This document shows, in pieces, positions 49,314 to 57,891 of a DNA stretch of 57,891 nucleotides. The DNA comes from an uncultured Eubacteriales bacterium (GTDB lineage Bacteria; Bacillota; Clostridia; Oscillospirales; UBA644): positions 1 to 57,891 of the forward strand of contig CAKSQP010000001.1 in the NCBI GenBank assembly GCA_934486965.1. Direction: 5' to 3'. Position 1 is the first letter of the stretch; each line of letters opens with the position of its first letter. The notes beneath the pieces are model-generated. The model ran no database searches, was not told where the DNA came from, and worked only from the letters and a program-made list of their open reading frames with translations. The position numbers and the translations under genes were made by a program.

Positions 49314-51251
49314 GTGAGTGATAATAAGATCACCGGAAATTACGACGAAAGTCAGATACAGGTACTCGAAGGTCTTGAAGCGGTAAGAAAAAGACCGGGT
49401 ATGTATATCGGCTCAACTTCCGTAAAGGGGCTTAACCACCTTGTCTATGAAATAGTAGACAACGCGGTCGACGAAGCCCTTGCGGGATACTGCAAAAATA
49501 TCCGCGTAACCATCGGAAAGGGAAATGTCGTTACCGTTGAAGACGACGGACGGGGAATTCCTGTCGGAAAACACCCGAAAATGGGAATTTCGACTCTCGA
49601 AGTCGTCTTTACGATACTTCACGCCGGAGGTAAATTCGGCGGAGGCGGATATAAAGTTTCGGGAGGACTTCACGGAGTCGGCGCGTCGGTCGTCAACGCC
49701 CTTTCCGAATGGCTCGAAGTCGAAGTTTACGACAGTCGCACGGGCAAAATGTATAAACAGAGATACGACAGAGGCAAGGCTGAAAATCCCGTTAAAGAAG
49801 TCGGTCCTACCGATAAAACGGGTACGAAAGTCACCTTCTTCCCCGACGCCGAAATTTTCGAAACGCTCGAATTCGAATATGACGTAATACTTAACCGTAT
49901 GCGCGAGCAGGCTTTCCTCAATGCAGGAATAAGGATAATTCTTACCGACGAAAGAGGAGAAGAACCCGTAGTCGAAGATCTTTGCTACGAGGGCGGTATA
50001 AAAACCTACGTAGAATATATAAATTCTTACAGAAAATGCAATCCGCTGCACGAGGTTATCCACGTTTCGCAGGATAATGAGACAAACTCGGCTGAAATCG
50101 CAATGCAGTATACCGATTCTTATGCCGAAACTATCTTTTCTTTTGCAAACGACATAAGAACGACCGAGGGCGGAACCCACGAAGCGGGTTTCAAGGCGGC
50201 GCTTACAAGCGTTATAAACGATTACGCGAGAAAATATAAAATTCTCAAGGAAAAGGACGCCAACCTTTCGGGCGACGACGTAAGAGAGGGTTTAACCGCC
50301 GTTATCTCCGTCAAACTTACCGAAGCCGAATTCGAGGGGCAGACTAAGACAAAACTCGGAAACTCGGTAATGAGAGGCGTAGTAAGTTCTCTTATCACCG
50401 AAAAACTGACTACTTTCCTTGAAGAAAATCCGTCTGTCGCAAAAGTTATCATAAACAAGGCGACAATGGCTCAGCGTGCAAGAGAAGCCGCGAGAAAAGC
50501 AAGGGAAGACACAAGAAGAAAATCCGCGCTCGATTCGGGACAGATGCCCGATAAACTCCGCGACTGTAACGAAAGAGACGCTTCCCTCACCGAAATTTAC
50601 ATCGTCGAGGGAGACAGTGCTGGAGGATCCGCGACTCAGGGCCGCGATTCACGTTTTCAGGCCATTCTTCCGCTTTGGGGAAAAATGCTCAACGTCGAAA
50701 AGGCGAGAGCCGACAAAGTTTACGGCAACGATAAACTTTCTCCCGTAATAACAGCGCTCGGTGCAGGTATCGGCGACGATTTCAACATCGAAAAACTGCG
50801 TTACCATAAAATAGTAATAATGGCGGACGCCGACGTCGACGGCGCGCACATCAGAACGCTTCTTTTGACGTTCTTCTTCAGATTTATGCGCCCGCTTATA
50901 GAACAGGGCTACGTTTATTCCGCGGTTCCGCCGCTTTATAAACTCAAAAGAGGAAAGACCGAAAGAGTTGCATACAGCGACGAAGAAAGAGACAGAGTTT
51001 CCGCCGAACTCCGCGGAGACAACCCGAATGTCAAAATCGACATTTCGCGTTTCAAGGGTCTCGGTGAAATGAACCCTCACGAACTCTGGGAAACGACAAT
51101 GAACCCCGAAACGAGAACATTGAGAAGAATAGAACTCGAAGACGCAATGGCTGCCGACAGAATTTTCACCTTGCTTATGGGCGAAGAGGTCGAGCCGAGA
51201 AGACAGTATATCGAAGAAAACGCGAAGTACGCGGTAAATCTTGACTATTAA
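49314..51251 (+). CDS. gyrB: DNA gyrase subunit B
   Basis: A 645-residue ATPase subunit. It starts at GTG 49314 after AGGAGG. The GHKL ATPase has the N box EIVDNAVDEALAGY and GLHGVGASVVNALS. The TOPRIM domain has EGDSAGGSA and metal-binding DADVDGAHIRTLLLTFFFR. The length is that of the short Gram-positive form. 12 bases before gyrA. Confidence 0.97.
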   Translation: MSDNKITGNYDESQIQVLEGLEAVRKRPGMYIGSTSVKGLNHLVYEIVDNAVDEALAGYCKNIRVTIGKGNVVTVEDDGRGIPVGKHPKMGISTLEVVFTILHAGGKFGGGGYKVSGGLHGVGASVVNALSEWLEVEVYDSRTGKMYKQRYDRGKAENPVKEVGPTDKTGTKVTFFPDAEIFETLEFEYDVILNRMREQAFLNAGIRIILTDERGEEPVVEDLCYEGGIKTYVEYINSYRKCNPLHEVIHVSQDNETNSAEIAMQYTDSYAETIFSFANDIRTTEGGTHEAGFKAALTSVINDYARKYKILKEKDANLSGDDVREGLTAVISVKLTEAEFEGQTKTKLGNSVMRGVVSSLITEKLTTFLEENPSVAKVIINKATMAQRAREAARKAREDTRRKSALDSGQMPDKLRDCNERDASLTEIYIVEGDSAGGSATQGRDSRFQAILPLWGKMLNVEKARADKVYGNDKLSPVITALGAGIGDDFNIEKLRYHKIVIMADADVDGAHIRTLLLTFFFRFMRPLIEQGYVYSAVPPLYKLKRGKTERVAYSDEERDRVSAELRGDNPNVKIDISRFKGLGEMNPHELWETTMNPETRTLRRIELEDAMAADRIFTLLMGEEVEPRRQYIEENAKYAVNLDY

Positions 51252-51263
51252 GGAGGTAACATT

Positions 51264-53849
51264 ATGGCTAAAAAACAAAACGTCGATTACAAACCCGAAG
51301 ACATAATGTTCCCCGATCAGCATATTACGACTTCGGAACTTGTCCATGAAATGAAGACAAGTTATATCGAATACGCGATGTCGGTCATCGTCGGAAGAGC
51401 ATTGCCCGACGTCCGCGACGGCTTAAAACCCGTTCACAGAAGAATTCTATACGCGATGTACGAGGACGGACTCACCTCCGACAAGCCTTTCAGAAAATGC
51501 GCGACGGCAGTCGGCGACGTTCTCGGCAGATACCACCCGCACGGCGACGCTTCGGTTTACGACGCACTCGTAAGACTTGCGCAGGACTTTTCGATGAGAT
51601 ATCCTCTTCTCGAAGGTCACGGAAACTTCGGTTCGGTCGACGGAGACCCTGCCGCGGCTTACCGTTACACGGAAGCGAGAATGTCGAAAATTGCGAACGA
51701 AATGCTCCGCGATATCGAAAAAGATACCGTTGACTGGGATCCGAACTTCGACGAAACGCGCAAAGAACCGAGAGTTCTTCCGAGCCGTTTCCCGAATCTT
51801 CTGGTAAACGGTTCTTCGGGTATTGCCGTCGGTATGGCGACAAATATCCCGCCGCACAACCTTTCGGAAGTCATCGACGCGACGATAACCGTCCTCGATA
51901 ATCCCGAAGCGACCCTTGACGACTTACTCGAGCACGTCCACGGACCCGACTTCCCGACAAAAGGCATAATAATGGGAAGAAGAGGGATAAGAGCCGCGTA
52001 TGCGACGGGCAGAGGACACATAACCGTAAGGGCGCGCACCGAATTCGAAGATTTCGGCAGAGACAGAACGAGAATAATCGTCACCGAACTTCCCTATCAG
52101 GTAAACAAACGCCAACTTATCGCGAATATCGCGACGCAGGTAAGAGAAAAACGCCTTGAAGGAATTTCCGATCTGCGCGACGAATCGGACAGAAACGGTA
52201 TGCGTATCGTCATCGAGATAAAGAAAGACGCGAACGCACAGGTAGTTCTCAATAAACTTTATACACAGTCGGCAATGCAGACGACTTTTGCGGTCAATAT
52301 GCTTGCCCTTGTAAATAACCAGTCTCAGCCGAAAATTCTTTCTCTCCGCAATATTCTCGACGAATATATCGCGTTTCAGGAAGAAATAATCATAAGAAGG
52401 ACCCGTTACGACCTCAAAAAGGCGATGGAAAGGTCTCACCTTCTGGAAGGTCTTCTTATCGCGCAGGCAAATATCGACGAAGTTATAAAGATAATCAGAA
52501 ATTCCTACGACGACGCGAAAGAAAACCTTATGGCGCGCTTTTCGCTTTCCGAAATTCAGGCGTCCGCGATCCTCGAAATGAGACTTAAAGCGTTGCAGGG
52601 CCTCGAAGAAGAAAAACTCCGCGCCGAATACGACGCTTTGCAGGAAAAAATCAAGTATTACAACGAACTTCTTTCTTCCGAAAGTATGCTCCGCGGCGTT
52701 CTCCGCGACGAACTTTCGGAAATTAAGAAGAAGTTCGGCAGTGACAGACTTACCGAGATTCAGGACGTCGAAGACGAAATCGATATCGAAGACCTTATCG
52801 AGGAAAAAACCTGCGTTTATACCGTAACTCATTTCGGATACGTAAAGAGAATTCCCGAAGACGCATATAAAGTCCAGAACCGAGGCGGAAAGGGCATTTC
52901 CGCAATGAAGACCCGCGAAGAGGACTTCGCCGAACAGGTAATTATCGGGTCGACCCACGATATGTTCCTTTTCTTCACTTCCAAAGGAAGAGTTCATAAG
53001 ATAAAGGGCTATGAAATTCCCGAAAGTTCGCGTTCCGCAAGAGGAATGAACCTTGTCAATCTCCTGCAACTTGCCGAGGGCGAAAAAGTAACAGCCGTAA
53101 TTCCTCTTAAAGATTTCGACGAAGGGCTTTACCTCAATATGGTAACTCTCCGCGGAATTTCGAAGAGGACCGAACTTTCCGCTTTCAAAAACATAAGAAA
53201 ATCGGGACTTAACGCCGTCGATCTCGACGAGGGCGACGAACTTATCGCCGTAAGACTTACCGACGGCAGCCAGACCATGATGGTCGCTACCCATAACGGT
53301 ATGGTTATCCGCTATAAGGAGACCGACGTAAGAAGCATGGGCAGAAACGCCCGCGGCGTCCGAGTAATAAGACTTTCCGAAGACGATTTCGTTATCGGAA
53401 TGATCCCGATGACCGACGACAAAACGGTTCTTACCGTCACCGAAGGCGGCTACGGAAAACGCACACCCGTTTCCGATTATAACGTTCAGAAACGCGGCGG
53501 AAAGGGCGTCCGCGGACATAAGATTTCCGAAAAAACAGGAAAACTCTGCTCGCTCCGCATTGTTTCGGAAGACGAAGACCTTATCGTCATTTCGTCCGAC
53601 GGAATCATTATCCGCGTCCGCATAGGCAGCGTTCCCGTTTACGGAAGAACTTCGGGCGGCGTAAGAATTATGAGATTCAAGGAAAACGGTGCGTTTGTCG
53701 TAAATACCGCGACCTTGCTTTCAAGCCCCGACGAAGAAGTCGAGGAACTTGAAATTTCCGAAGAGGACAAAGCGGCGGCGGAAGCGGAAGCAAAAGAAGC
53801 CGTAAACGAACCCGAAACGGAAGAAGAAACAGAATCCGATGCAGAATAA
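51264..53849 (+). CDS. gyrA: DNA gyrase subunit A
   Basis: An 861-residue breakage-reunion subunit. The catalytic Tyr is Tyr135 in AAYRYTEARMS. The quinolone-determining stretch reads HPHGDASVYDA: position equal to E. coli Ser83 is Ala96, Asp87 is kept as Asp100. The C-terminal wheel has six blades; the GyrA box appears as QNRGGKG (near 538) and again as QKRGGKG later. The tail is strongly acidic (last 40 residues), longer than in many homologues. GGAGG stands 7-8 bases before the ATG. Confidence 0.97.
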   Translation: MAKKQNVDYKPEDIMFPDQHITTSELVHEMKTSYIEYAMSVIVGRALPDVRDGLKPVHRRILYAMYEDGLTSDKPFRKCATAVGDVLGRYHPHGDASVYDALVRLAQDFSMRYPLLEGHGNFGSVDGDPAAAYRYTEARMSKIANEMLRDIEKDTVDWDPNFDETRKEPRVLPSRFPNLLVNGSSGIAVGMATNIPPHNLSEVIDATITVLDNPEATLDDLLEHVHGPDFPTKGIIMGRRGIRAAYATGRGHITVRARTEFEDFGRDRTRIIVTELPYQVNKRQLIANIATQVREKRLEGISDLRDESDRNGMRIVIEIKKDANAQVVLNKLYTQSAMQTTFAVNMLALVNNQSQPKILSLRNILDEYIAFQEEIIIRRTRYDLKKAMERSHLLEGLLIAQANIDEVIKIIRNSYDDAKENLMARFSLSEIQASAILEMRLKALQGLEEEKLRAEYDALQEKIKYYNELLSSESMLRGVLRDELSEIKKKFGSDRLTEIQDVEDEIDIEDLIEEKTCVYTVTHFGYVKRIPEDAYKVQNRGGKGISAMKTREEDFAEQVIIGSTHDMFLFFTSKGRVHKIKGYEIPESSRSARGMNLVNLLQLAEGEKVTAVIPLKDFDEGLYLNMVTLRGISKRTELSAFKNIRKSGLNAVDLDEGDELIAVRLTDGSQTMMVATHNGMVIRYKETDVRSMGRNARGVRVIRLSEDDFVIGMIPMTDDKTVLTVTEGGYGKRTPVSDYNVQKRGGKGVRGHKISEKTGKLCSLRIVSEDEDLIVISSDGIIIRVRIGSVPVYGRTSGGVRIMRFKENGAFVVNTATLLSSPDEEVEELEISEEDKAAAEAEAKEAVNEPETEEETESDAE

Positions 53850-53882
53850 TATATAAACCAACAAAAAAAGGAATGACAAAAG

Positions 53883-55268
53883 ATGAAAAACACCGACAAA
53901 ACAATGGAAAAAATCGTTTCTTTCTGTAAAAACAGAGGATTTGTCTATCAGGGCTCCGAAATTTACGGCGGTCTTGCAAACACATGGGACTACGGTCCCC
54001 TCGGCGTTGAATATAAAAACAACGTCAAAAAGGCATGGTGGAAAAAGTTCGTTCAGGAAAGCCCCTACAACGTAGGTCTCGACTGCGCTATTCTCATGAA
54101 CCCGCAGGTCTGGGTAGCTTCCGGCCACGTCGGCGGATTTTCCGACCCCCTTATGGACTGCAAAGTCTGCAAAACAAGACACAGAGCCGATAAACTTATC
54201 GAAGACACCGGCGTTATGTGCGCGGGCTGGACAAACGAGCAGATGAGCGACTATATCAAAGAACATCACATCACCTGTCCCGACTGCGGCGCGTCCGACT
54301 TTACCGACATAAGAAAATTCAACCTTATGTTCAAGACTTTCCAAGGGGTTACCGAAGACGCAAAGAACGAAATTTATCTCCGTCCCGAAACCGCACAGGG
54401 AATTTTCGTAAACTTCAAGAACGTTCAGAGAACAACGAGAAGAAAGATTCCGTTCGGCATCGGTCAGATCGGTAAATCTTTCAGAAACGAGATAACTCCG
54501 GGCAACTTCACTTTCAGAACAAGAGAGTTCGAACAGATGGAACTTGAATTCTTCTGCAAGCCCGGAACCGACCTCGAATGGTTCAAATTCTGGAAAGAAT
54601 ACTGCAAAAACTTCCTTCTTTCTCTCGGTATGAGTGAAGAAAATATGAGACTGCGTGACCACGAAAAGGAAGAACTTTCCCACTATTCCAACGCAACCAC
54701 CGATATCGAATTTATGTTCCCGTTCGGCTGGGGTGAACTCTGGGGCATTGCGGACAGAACCGACTTCGACCTCACCCAGCATATAAAGACTTCGGGTCAG
54801 AACCTCGAATATTTCGATCAGGAAAACAACGAAAAATACGTTCCTTACGTTATCGAACCGTCGCTCGGCGCCGACAGAGTTGCTCTTGCGTTCCTTATTG
54901 AAGCGTACGACGAAGAAAACCTCGCAAAAGAAGGCGAAAAAGAAGACATAAGAACCGTTCTTCACCTCCACCCCGCTCTCGCTCCCGTCAAGGCGGCGAT
55001 TCTTCCGCTCTCCAAAAAACTTGCAGACGGCGCGGGCAAAGTCTTTGCCGAACTTTCAAAACATTTCTACTGCGAATATGACGACGCAGGCTCTATCGGT
55101 AAGAGATACCGCCGTCAGGACGAGATAGGAACTCCGTTCTGCATTTGCTACGACTTTGATTCCGAAAACGACGGCTGCGTAACGATAAGAGACAGAGACA
55201 CCATGGAACAGGTCCGTTTGCCGATAGCAGATCTTAAAGATTACATCGAAGACAGACTTGAATTCTGA
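53883..55268 (+). CDS. glyQS: Glycyl-tRNA synthetase (dimeric class II)
   Basis: A 461-residue single-chain GlyRS. Motif 2 region FRNEITPGNFTFRTREFEQMELEFF and motif 3 around EPSLGADRVALAFL are clear. A four-Cys zinc pattern, CKVCKTRH and CPDCGASD, is inserted after the first part. It attaches glycine to tRNA-Gly. Though glycyl-tRNA synthetase genes in Firmicutes often carry a T-box, only 33 bases separate it from gyrA, so none is possible here and it seems to depend on read-through from gyrA or a weak local promoter. Confidence 0.96.
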   Translation: MKNTDKTMEKIVSFCKNRGFVYQGSEIYGGLANTWDYGPLGVEYKNNVKKAWWKKFVQESPYNVGLDCAILMNPQVWVASGHVGGFSDPLMDCKVCKTRHRADKLIEDTGVMCAGWTNEQMSDYIKEHHITCPDCGASDFTDIRKFNLMFKTFQGVTEDAKNEIYLRPETAQGIFVNFKNVQRTTRRKIPFGIGQIGKSFRNEITPGNFTFRTREFEQMELEFFCKPGTDLEWFKFWKEYCKNFLLSLGMSEENMRLRDHEKEELSHYSNATTDIEFMFPFGWGELWGIADRTDFDLTQHIKTSGQNLEYFDQENNEKYVPYVIEPSLGADRVALAFLIEAYDEENLAKEGEKEDIRTVLHLHPALAPVKAAILPLSKKLADGAGKVFAELSKHFYCEYDDAGSIGKRYRRQDEIGTPFCICYDFDSENDGCVTIRDRDTMEQVRLPIADLKDYIEDRLEF

Positions 55269-55283
55269 GGAAGGTTTTTTTAA

Positions 55284-56393
55284 GTGATAATTTTAGACGA
55301 ATACAAGGTAAAAATCGCAAATCTTAAAAAAGATATCGAAGAACTCGGCAGGGCTCTCGGTATCTCTTCTCTCCGCGACCGCATTGCCGAAATCGAAAAG
55401 ATAACGGCGGAATCGGGTTTCTGGGACGATATGGAAAACAGCCAGAAAATTCTTGTCGAGCAAAAACAGATAAAAGACAAGATAGAAAAATACGAAAAAC
55501 TGATTTCCGATGCGGACGACGCCGCGACCATGGTCGAAATGGCAATGGAGGAAAACGACGACAGTTTTGACGAAGAGATAGTCGAGGCTGTAAGAAAAAT
55601 CGAGGCGGAAATAGAAAAACAGCGGCTCGACACCCTGCTTGACGGAGAATACGACAAAAACAACGCGATTCTCACTTTCCATGCAGGCGCGGGCGGCACC
55701 GAGGCTCAGGACTGGGCTTTGATGCTTTACAGAATGTATGTCCGCTTTGCCGAGAAAAACGATTTCAAAGTCAAAGTCATGGATATTCTCGACGGAGACG
55801 AGGCGGGAATCAAGAGTGCGACAATTCTTATAGAGGGGATCAACGCTTACGGATACTTAAAAAGCGAATCGGGCGTTCACCGTCTTGTCCGCGTGTCTCC
55901 CTTTGACGCGTCGGGAAGAAGACATACTTCCTTTGCGTCGGTCGAAGTCATGCCGGAAATTTCCGACGACGTTTCAATCGAGATAAGAGACGAAGATATC
56001 AAAGTCGAGGCTCACCGTGCGTCGGGCGCGGGCGGACAGCACGTCAACAAGACCGACTCCGCTATAAGAATAACGCATATCCCGACAGGAATTGTCGTCG
56101 GCTGTCAGAACGAAAGAAGCCAGAAACAGAACCGCGAAATGGCGATGAAGATGTTAAAGTCAAAACTCCTTGAGATAAAGGAAAGAGAACATCTTGAAAA
56201 AATCGACGATATCAAGGGCGACCAAAAAGAAATTGCGTTCGGTTCGCAGATACGTTCCTACGTCTTTATGCCCTACACCATGGTAAACGACCACCGCACG
56301 GGCTGTAAAGTCGGAAACGTCAACGCAGTTCTCGACGGAGACCTCGGAGAGTTTATCAACGAATATCTCAAATATATAAAGGGCGTAAAATGA
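55284..56393 (+). CDS. prfB: Peptide chain release factor 2
   Basis: A 369-residue RF2 that ends translation at UGA and UAA. Stop-reading tripeptide SPF is at 205-207 and the catalytic GGQ at 250-252. Start GTG 55284 follows GAGGAAGG. The frame runs unbroken from the start; the in-frame UGA and slippery CUU used for programmed frameshifting around codon 26 in many prfB genes are absent, so the autoregulation is missing. It overlaps rsmA by four bases. Confidence 0.95.
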   Translation: MIILDEYKVKIANLKKDIEELGRALGISSLRDRIAEIEKITAESGFWDDMENSQKILVEQKQIKDKIEKYEKLISDADDAATMVEMAMEENDDSFDEEIVEAVRKIEAEIEKQRLDTLLDGEYDKNNAILTFHAGAGGTEAQDWALMLYRMYVRFAEKNDFKVKVMDILDGDEAGIKSATILIEGINAYGYLKSESGVHRLVRVSPFDASGRRHTSFASVEVMPEISDDVSIEIRDEDIKVEAHRASGAGGQHVNKTDSAIRITHIPTGIVVGCQNERSQKQNREMAMKMLKSKLLEIKEREHLEKIDDIKGDQKEIAFGSQIRSYVFMPYTMVNDHRTGCKVGNVNAVLDGDLGEFINEYLKYIKGVK

Positions 56394-57235
56394 ACCTTAC
56401 AAGCATGAAGGAAGTCCGCCCGATAATGGAAAGGCACGGCTTTTCCTTTTCGAAAGGACTCGGGCAGAACTTTCTTATAAACGCCGCAATTCCCGAAAAA
56501 ATCGCCGAAATTTCGCCTTGTTCAAAGGAAAGTCTGGCAATCGAGATAGGAACGGGCGTCGGCTGTCTTACAAAGGAACTTGCTCTCCGCTGTAAAAAGG
56601 TCGTCGCCGTCGAAATCGACAGCCGCCTTTTGCCAGTGCTTGCCGAAACGCTCGCGGAATTCGACAATATCGAAATTATAAACGGCGATATCTTAAAAAC
56701 CGACCTGAAAAAGGTCATCGGCGACGAAAAAGATGTCTTTATCTGCGGCAATCTTCCTTATTATATAACGACTCCGATAATAATGAAACTGCTTGAAGAC
56801 AGGCTTCCCGTCAAAAGTATAACCGTAATGGTCCAGAAAGAAGTCGCCGACCGCTTTGCGGCAAAGGCGGGAACGAAAAATTACGGAGCGATAACCGCGG
56901 CAATTTCATATTACGCGAAAATTACCGATTCTTTTCCCGTTTCAAGAGGAAATTTCTTCCCCGCGCCGAACGTCGACTCGGCGGTTATCCGCCTTGACTT
57001 AATTCCGCCGCCCGTAACGCCGAAGGACGAAAAACTGTTTTTCAGAGTTCTGCGCTCGGCGTTCGCAATGCGAAGAAAAACGCTTGTAAACAACCTGCAA
57101 AGCGAATTTCATATTCCGAAAGACCGCCTTTCCGAACTCCTCGCGGCTTGCGGAATAACGCCTTCCGTCAGGGGCGAAACGCTGGGACTTGAAGAATTCT
57201 CAAAAATCGCCGACGGAATTTCAGAAATGCAATAA
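56390..57235 (+). CDS. rsmA: 16S rRNA dimethyladenosine transferase RsmA (KsgA)
   Basis: A 281-residue SAM enzyme that dimethylates A1518 and A1519 of 16S rRNA. FSKGLGQNFLIN, AIEIGTGVGCLTKELA (SAM site) and the target-adenine motif GNLPYYITTPI are present; the C-terminal FRVLRSAFAMRRKTLVNNLQ is typical. ATGA overlap with prfB couples translation. A strong terminator follows the stop. Confidence 0.95.
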   Translation: MNLTSMKEVRPIMERHGFSFSKGLGQNFLINAAIPEKIAEISPCSKESLAIEIGTGVGCLTKELALRCKKVVAVEIDSRLLPVLAETLAEFDNIEIINGDILKTDLKKVIGDEKDVFICGNLPYYITTPIIMKLLEDRLPVKSITVMVQKEVADRFAAKAGTKNYGAITAAISYYAKITDSFPVSRGNFFPAPNVDSAVIRLDLIPPPVTPKDEKLFFRVLRSAFAMRRKTLVNNLQSEFHIPKDRLSELLAACGITPSVRGETLGLEEFSKIADGISEMQ

Positions 57236-57240
57236 TAAAA

Positions 57241-57271
57241 AGACAGTCACTGCGGTGACTGTCTTTTTTTG
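57241..57271 (+). terminator. Terminator after rsmA
   Basis: AGACAGTCAC, loop TGCG, GTGACTGTCT (57241-57264), then a run of T. Ends the dnaA-to-rsmA direction block. Confidence 0.93.
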
Positions 57272-57385
57272 CGAGAACGCAAATCCCGATGTCATATATA
57301 ACATAATCTGTTTCAGATTAAATATCGATAGAAAATGCGAGATAATTTATAATTAAATTACAAATTATTCCAAAACAGCAGTTTG

Positions 57386-57444
57386 AGAAAATCAGGGCGC
57401 GGCAGATACTTTTTGGGGACGCGCTCCGCTGAAATCGATTTTCT
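57386..57444 (+). promoter_or_regulatory. Structured leader before the last XRE gene
   Basis: AGAAAATC (57386-57393) and GATTTTCT (57437-57444) are perfect complements enclosing GGGCGCG and CGCGCTC arms. The ribosome site follows at about 57462. It may be an operator or RNA structure. Confidence 0.4.
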
Positions 57445-57477
57445 GTCATTCTCTGCCTATAGGGAAAGGAAAAGATT

Positions 57478-57690
57478 ATGTGTAACAGATTAAGAGATTT
57501 GCGGGAGGACATGGATCTTACCCAGACGCAGGTGGCGAAATATCTCGGAATGAGCCAGACGGGCTATTCAAAATATGAAACGGGGGAAAACGATATCCCG
57601 ACCGCTATTCTTATAAAACTTTCGGATTTTTACAATACGAGTATCGACTATCTGCTCGGGCAGACCAATAACAAAAAGAGAAACAGATAA
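57478..57690 (+). CDS. Small XRE-family regulator
   Basis: A 70-residue protein consisting of a helix-turn-helix: MCNRLRDLREDMDLTQTQVAKYLGMSQTGYSKYETGENDIP, ending SIDYLLGQTNNKKRNR. GGGAAAGGAAAAG precedes the ATG. A single-gene unit with no partner in the window; two terminators follow. Confidence 0.92.
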   Translation: MCNRLRDLREDMDLTQTQVAKYLGMSQTGYSKYETGENDIPTAILIKLSDFYNTSIDYLLGQTNNKKRNR

Positions 57691-57705
57691 CAGGGTCGGA
57701 GGGCT

Positions 57706-57744
57706 CTCCGTATTTTCCGACTGCGGCTCTTTACGGAGTTTTTT
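57706..57744 (+). terminator. Possible terminator of the last XRE gene
   Basis: CTCCGTA (57706-57712) and TACGGAG (57732-57738) with a 19-base loop, followed by TTTTTT. Confidence 0.6.
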
Positions 57745-57840
57745 CTCTGCGGCGGCATAACGGCAGGGAAACCGCGGTTCTGCGAAAGGCGGAAAGCCGT
57801 CGGTCGGAACCGATAAGAGTTCGGCTCTCCCGACAGAAAA

Positions 57841-57869
57841 AAGGGACTGAAAATTACAGTCCCTTTTCG
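57841..57869. terminator. Bidirectional hairpin terminator near the right edge
   Basis: AAGGGACTG (57841-57849) and CAGTCCCTT (57857-57865) around a 7-base loop, with A-run and T-run on the two sides. It may also end a gene arriving from beyond the window. Confidence 0.8.
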
Positions 57870-57891
57870 TGCGTTTTCGCCGATTTTTACC

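Noticed and set aside
51924..53519. 531-codon frame antisense to gyrA (and similar long antisense frames opposite gyrB and glyQS)
   Set aside because: Shadow of the codon bias of the real genes; no start signals and no recognisable domain.
53883..53883. T-box riboswitch for glycyl-tRNA synthetase
   Set aside because: Only 33 bases separate gyrA from this gene and no T-box core is present.
1..57891. tRNA, rRNA, CRISPR arrays, insertion sequences or prophage genes
   Set aside because: I looked for tRNA T-loops, regular spacer repeats and transposase or integrase motifs and saw none.

Overview
The window is a replication-origin region from a low-to-moderate-GC, spore-forming Firmicute, most likely a member of the class Clostridia. 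The evidence is the classical rpmH / dnaA-dnaN-recF-remB-gyrB-gyrA block, the rpmH-rnpA-yidD-yidC-jag-mnmE-mnmG string running away from it, strong AGGAGG-type ribosome binding sites, near-consensus TTGACA-17-TATAAT promoters, a dipicolinate synthase pair (spore core), a SpoIIIE/FtsK translocase and a TepA-like protease. I did not recognise a genus and computed no base composition.

Layout. 1-5.2 kb, minus strand: partial macro-domain protein, Fic enzyme, then zapA-U32 protein-DUF421 membrane protein. 5.4-14 kb, plus strand: uppP-ftsK-YgiQ radical SAM operon, a two-component system, and an EFR1-type flavo-ferredoxin that looks foreign. 14-14.9 kb: a non-coding, pyrimidine-rich tract built from short repeats. 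14.9-21.3 kb: a surface-protein / VTC / DUF4956 / two-component / methyltransferase locus whose divergent promoters share a mirror-image operator. 21.3-24.2 kb: an ABC importer of the TrpXYZ type behind an aromatic-residue-rich leader peptide and a terminator. 24.2-32.2 kb: an accessory stretch packed with small regulators (LytTR/DUF3021, XRE/DUF3169, membrane XREs, TetR/ABC exporter, zinc-ribbon XRE). 32.3-39.2 kb: tepA, RNase H, dipicolinate synthase, glycosyltransferase, EamA transporter, PPi-phosphofructokinase and trmB. 39.2-45.1 kb, minus: mnmG to rpmH. 45.2-57.2 kb, plus: dnaA to rsmA, with oriC in the dnaA-dnaN gap. A small XRE gene and terminators close the window.

How it works together: core replication, gyrase, ribosome/tRNA maturation and membrane insertion genes point away from oriC on both sides, as usual. 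The left half carries cell-envelope and regulatory modules that are mostly self-contained (regulator plus target).

The most unusual item is the leader peptide at 21359-21442, with eleven Phe/Tyr codons among twelve, followed by a Rho-independent terminator ahead of the ABC importer. This looks like ribosome-mediated attenuation by Phe/Tyr in a Gram-positive, where T-box riboswitches are the norm. Second are the mirror-symmetric activator-type promoters at 17217-17288. Third is an origin with TTTTCAACA boxes paired with a DnaA whose DNA-binding signature deviates from the usual one.
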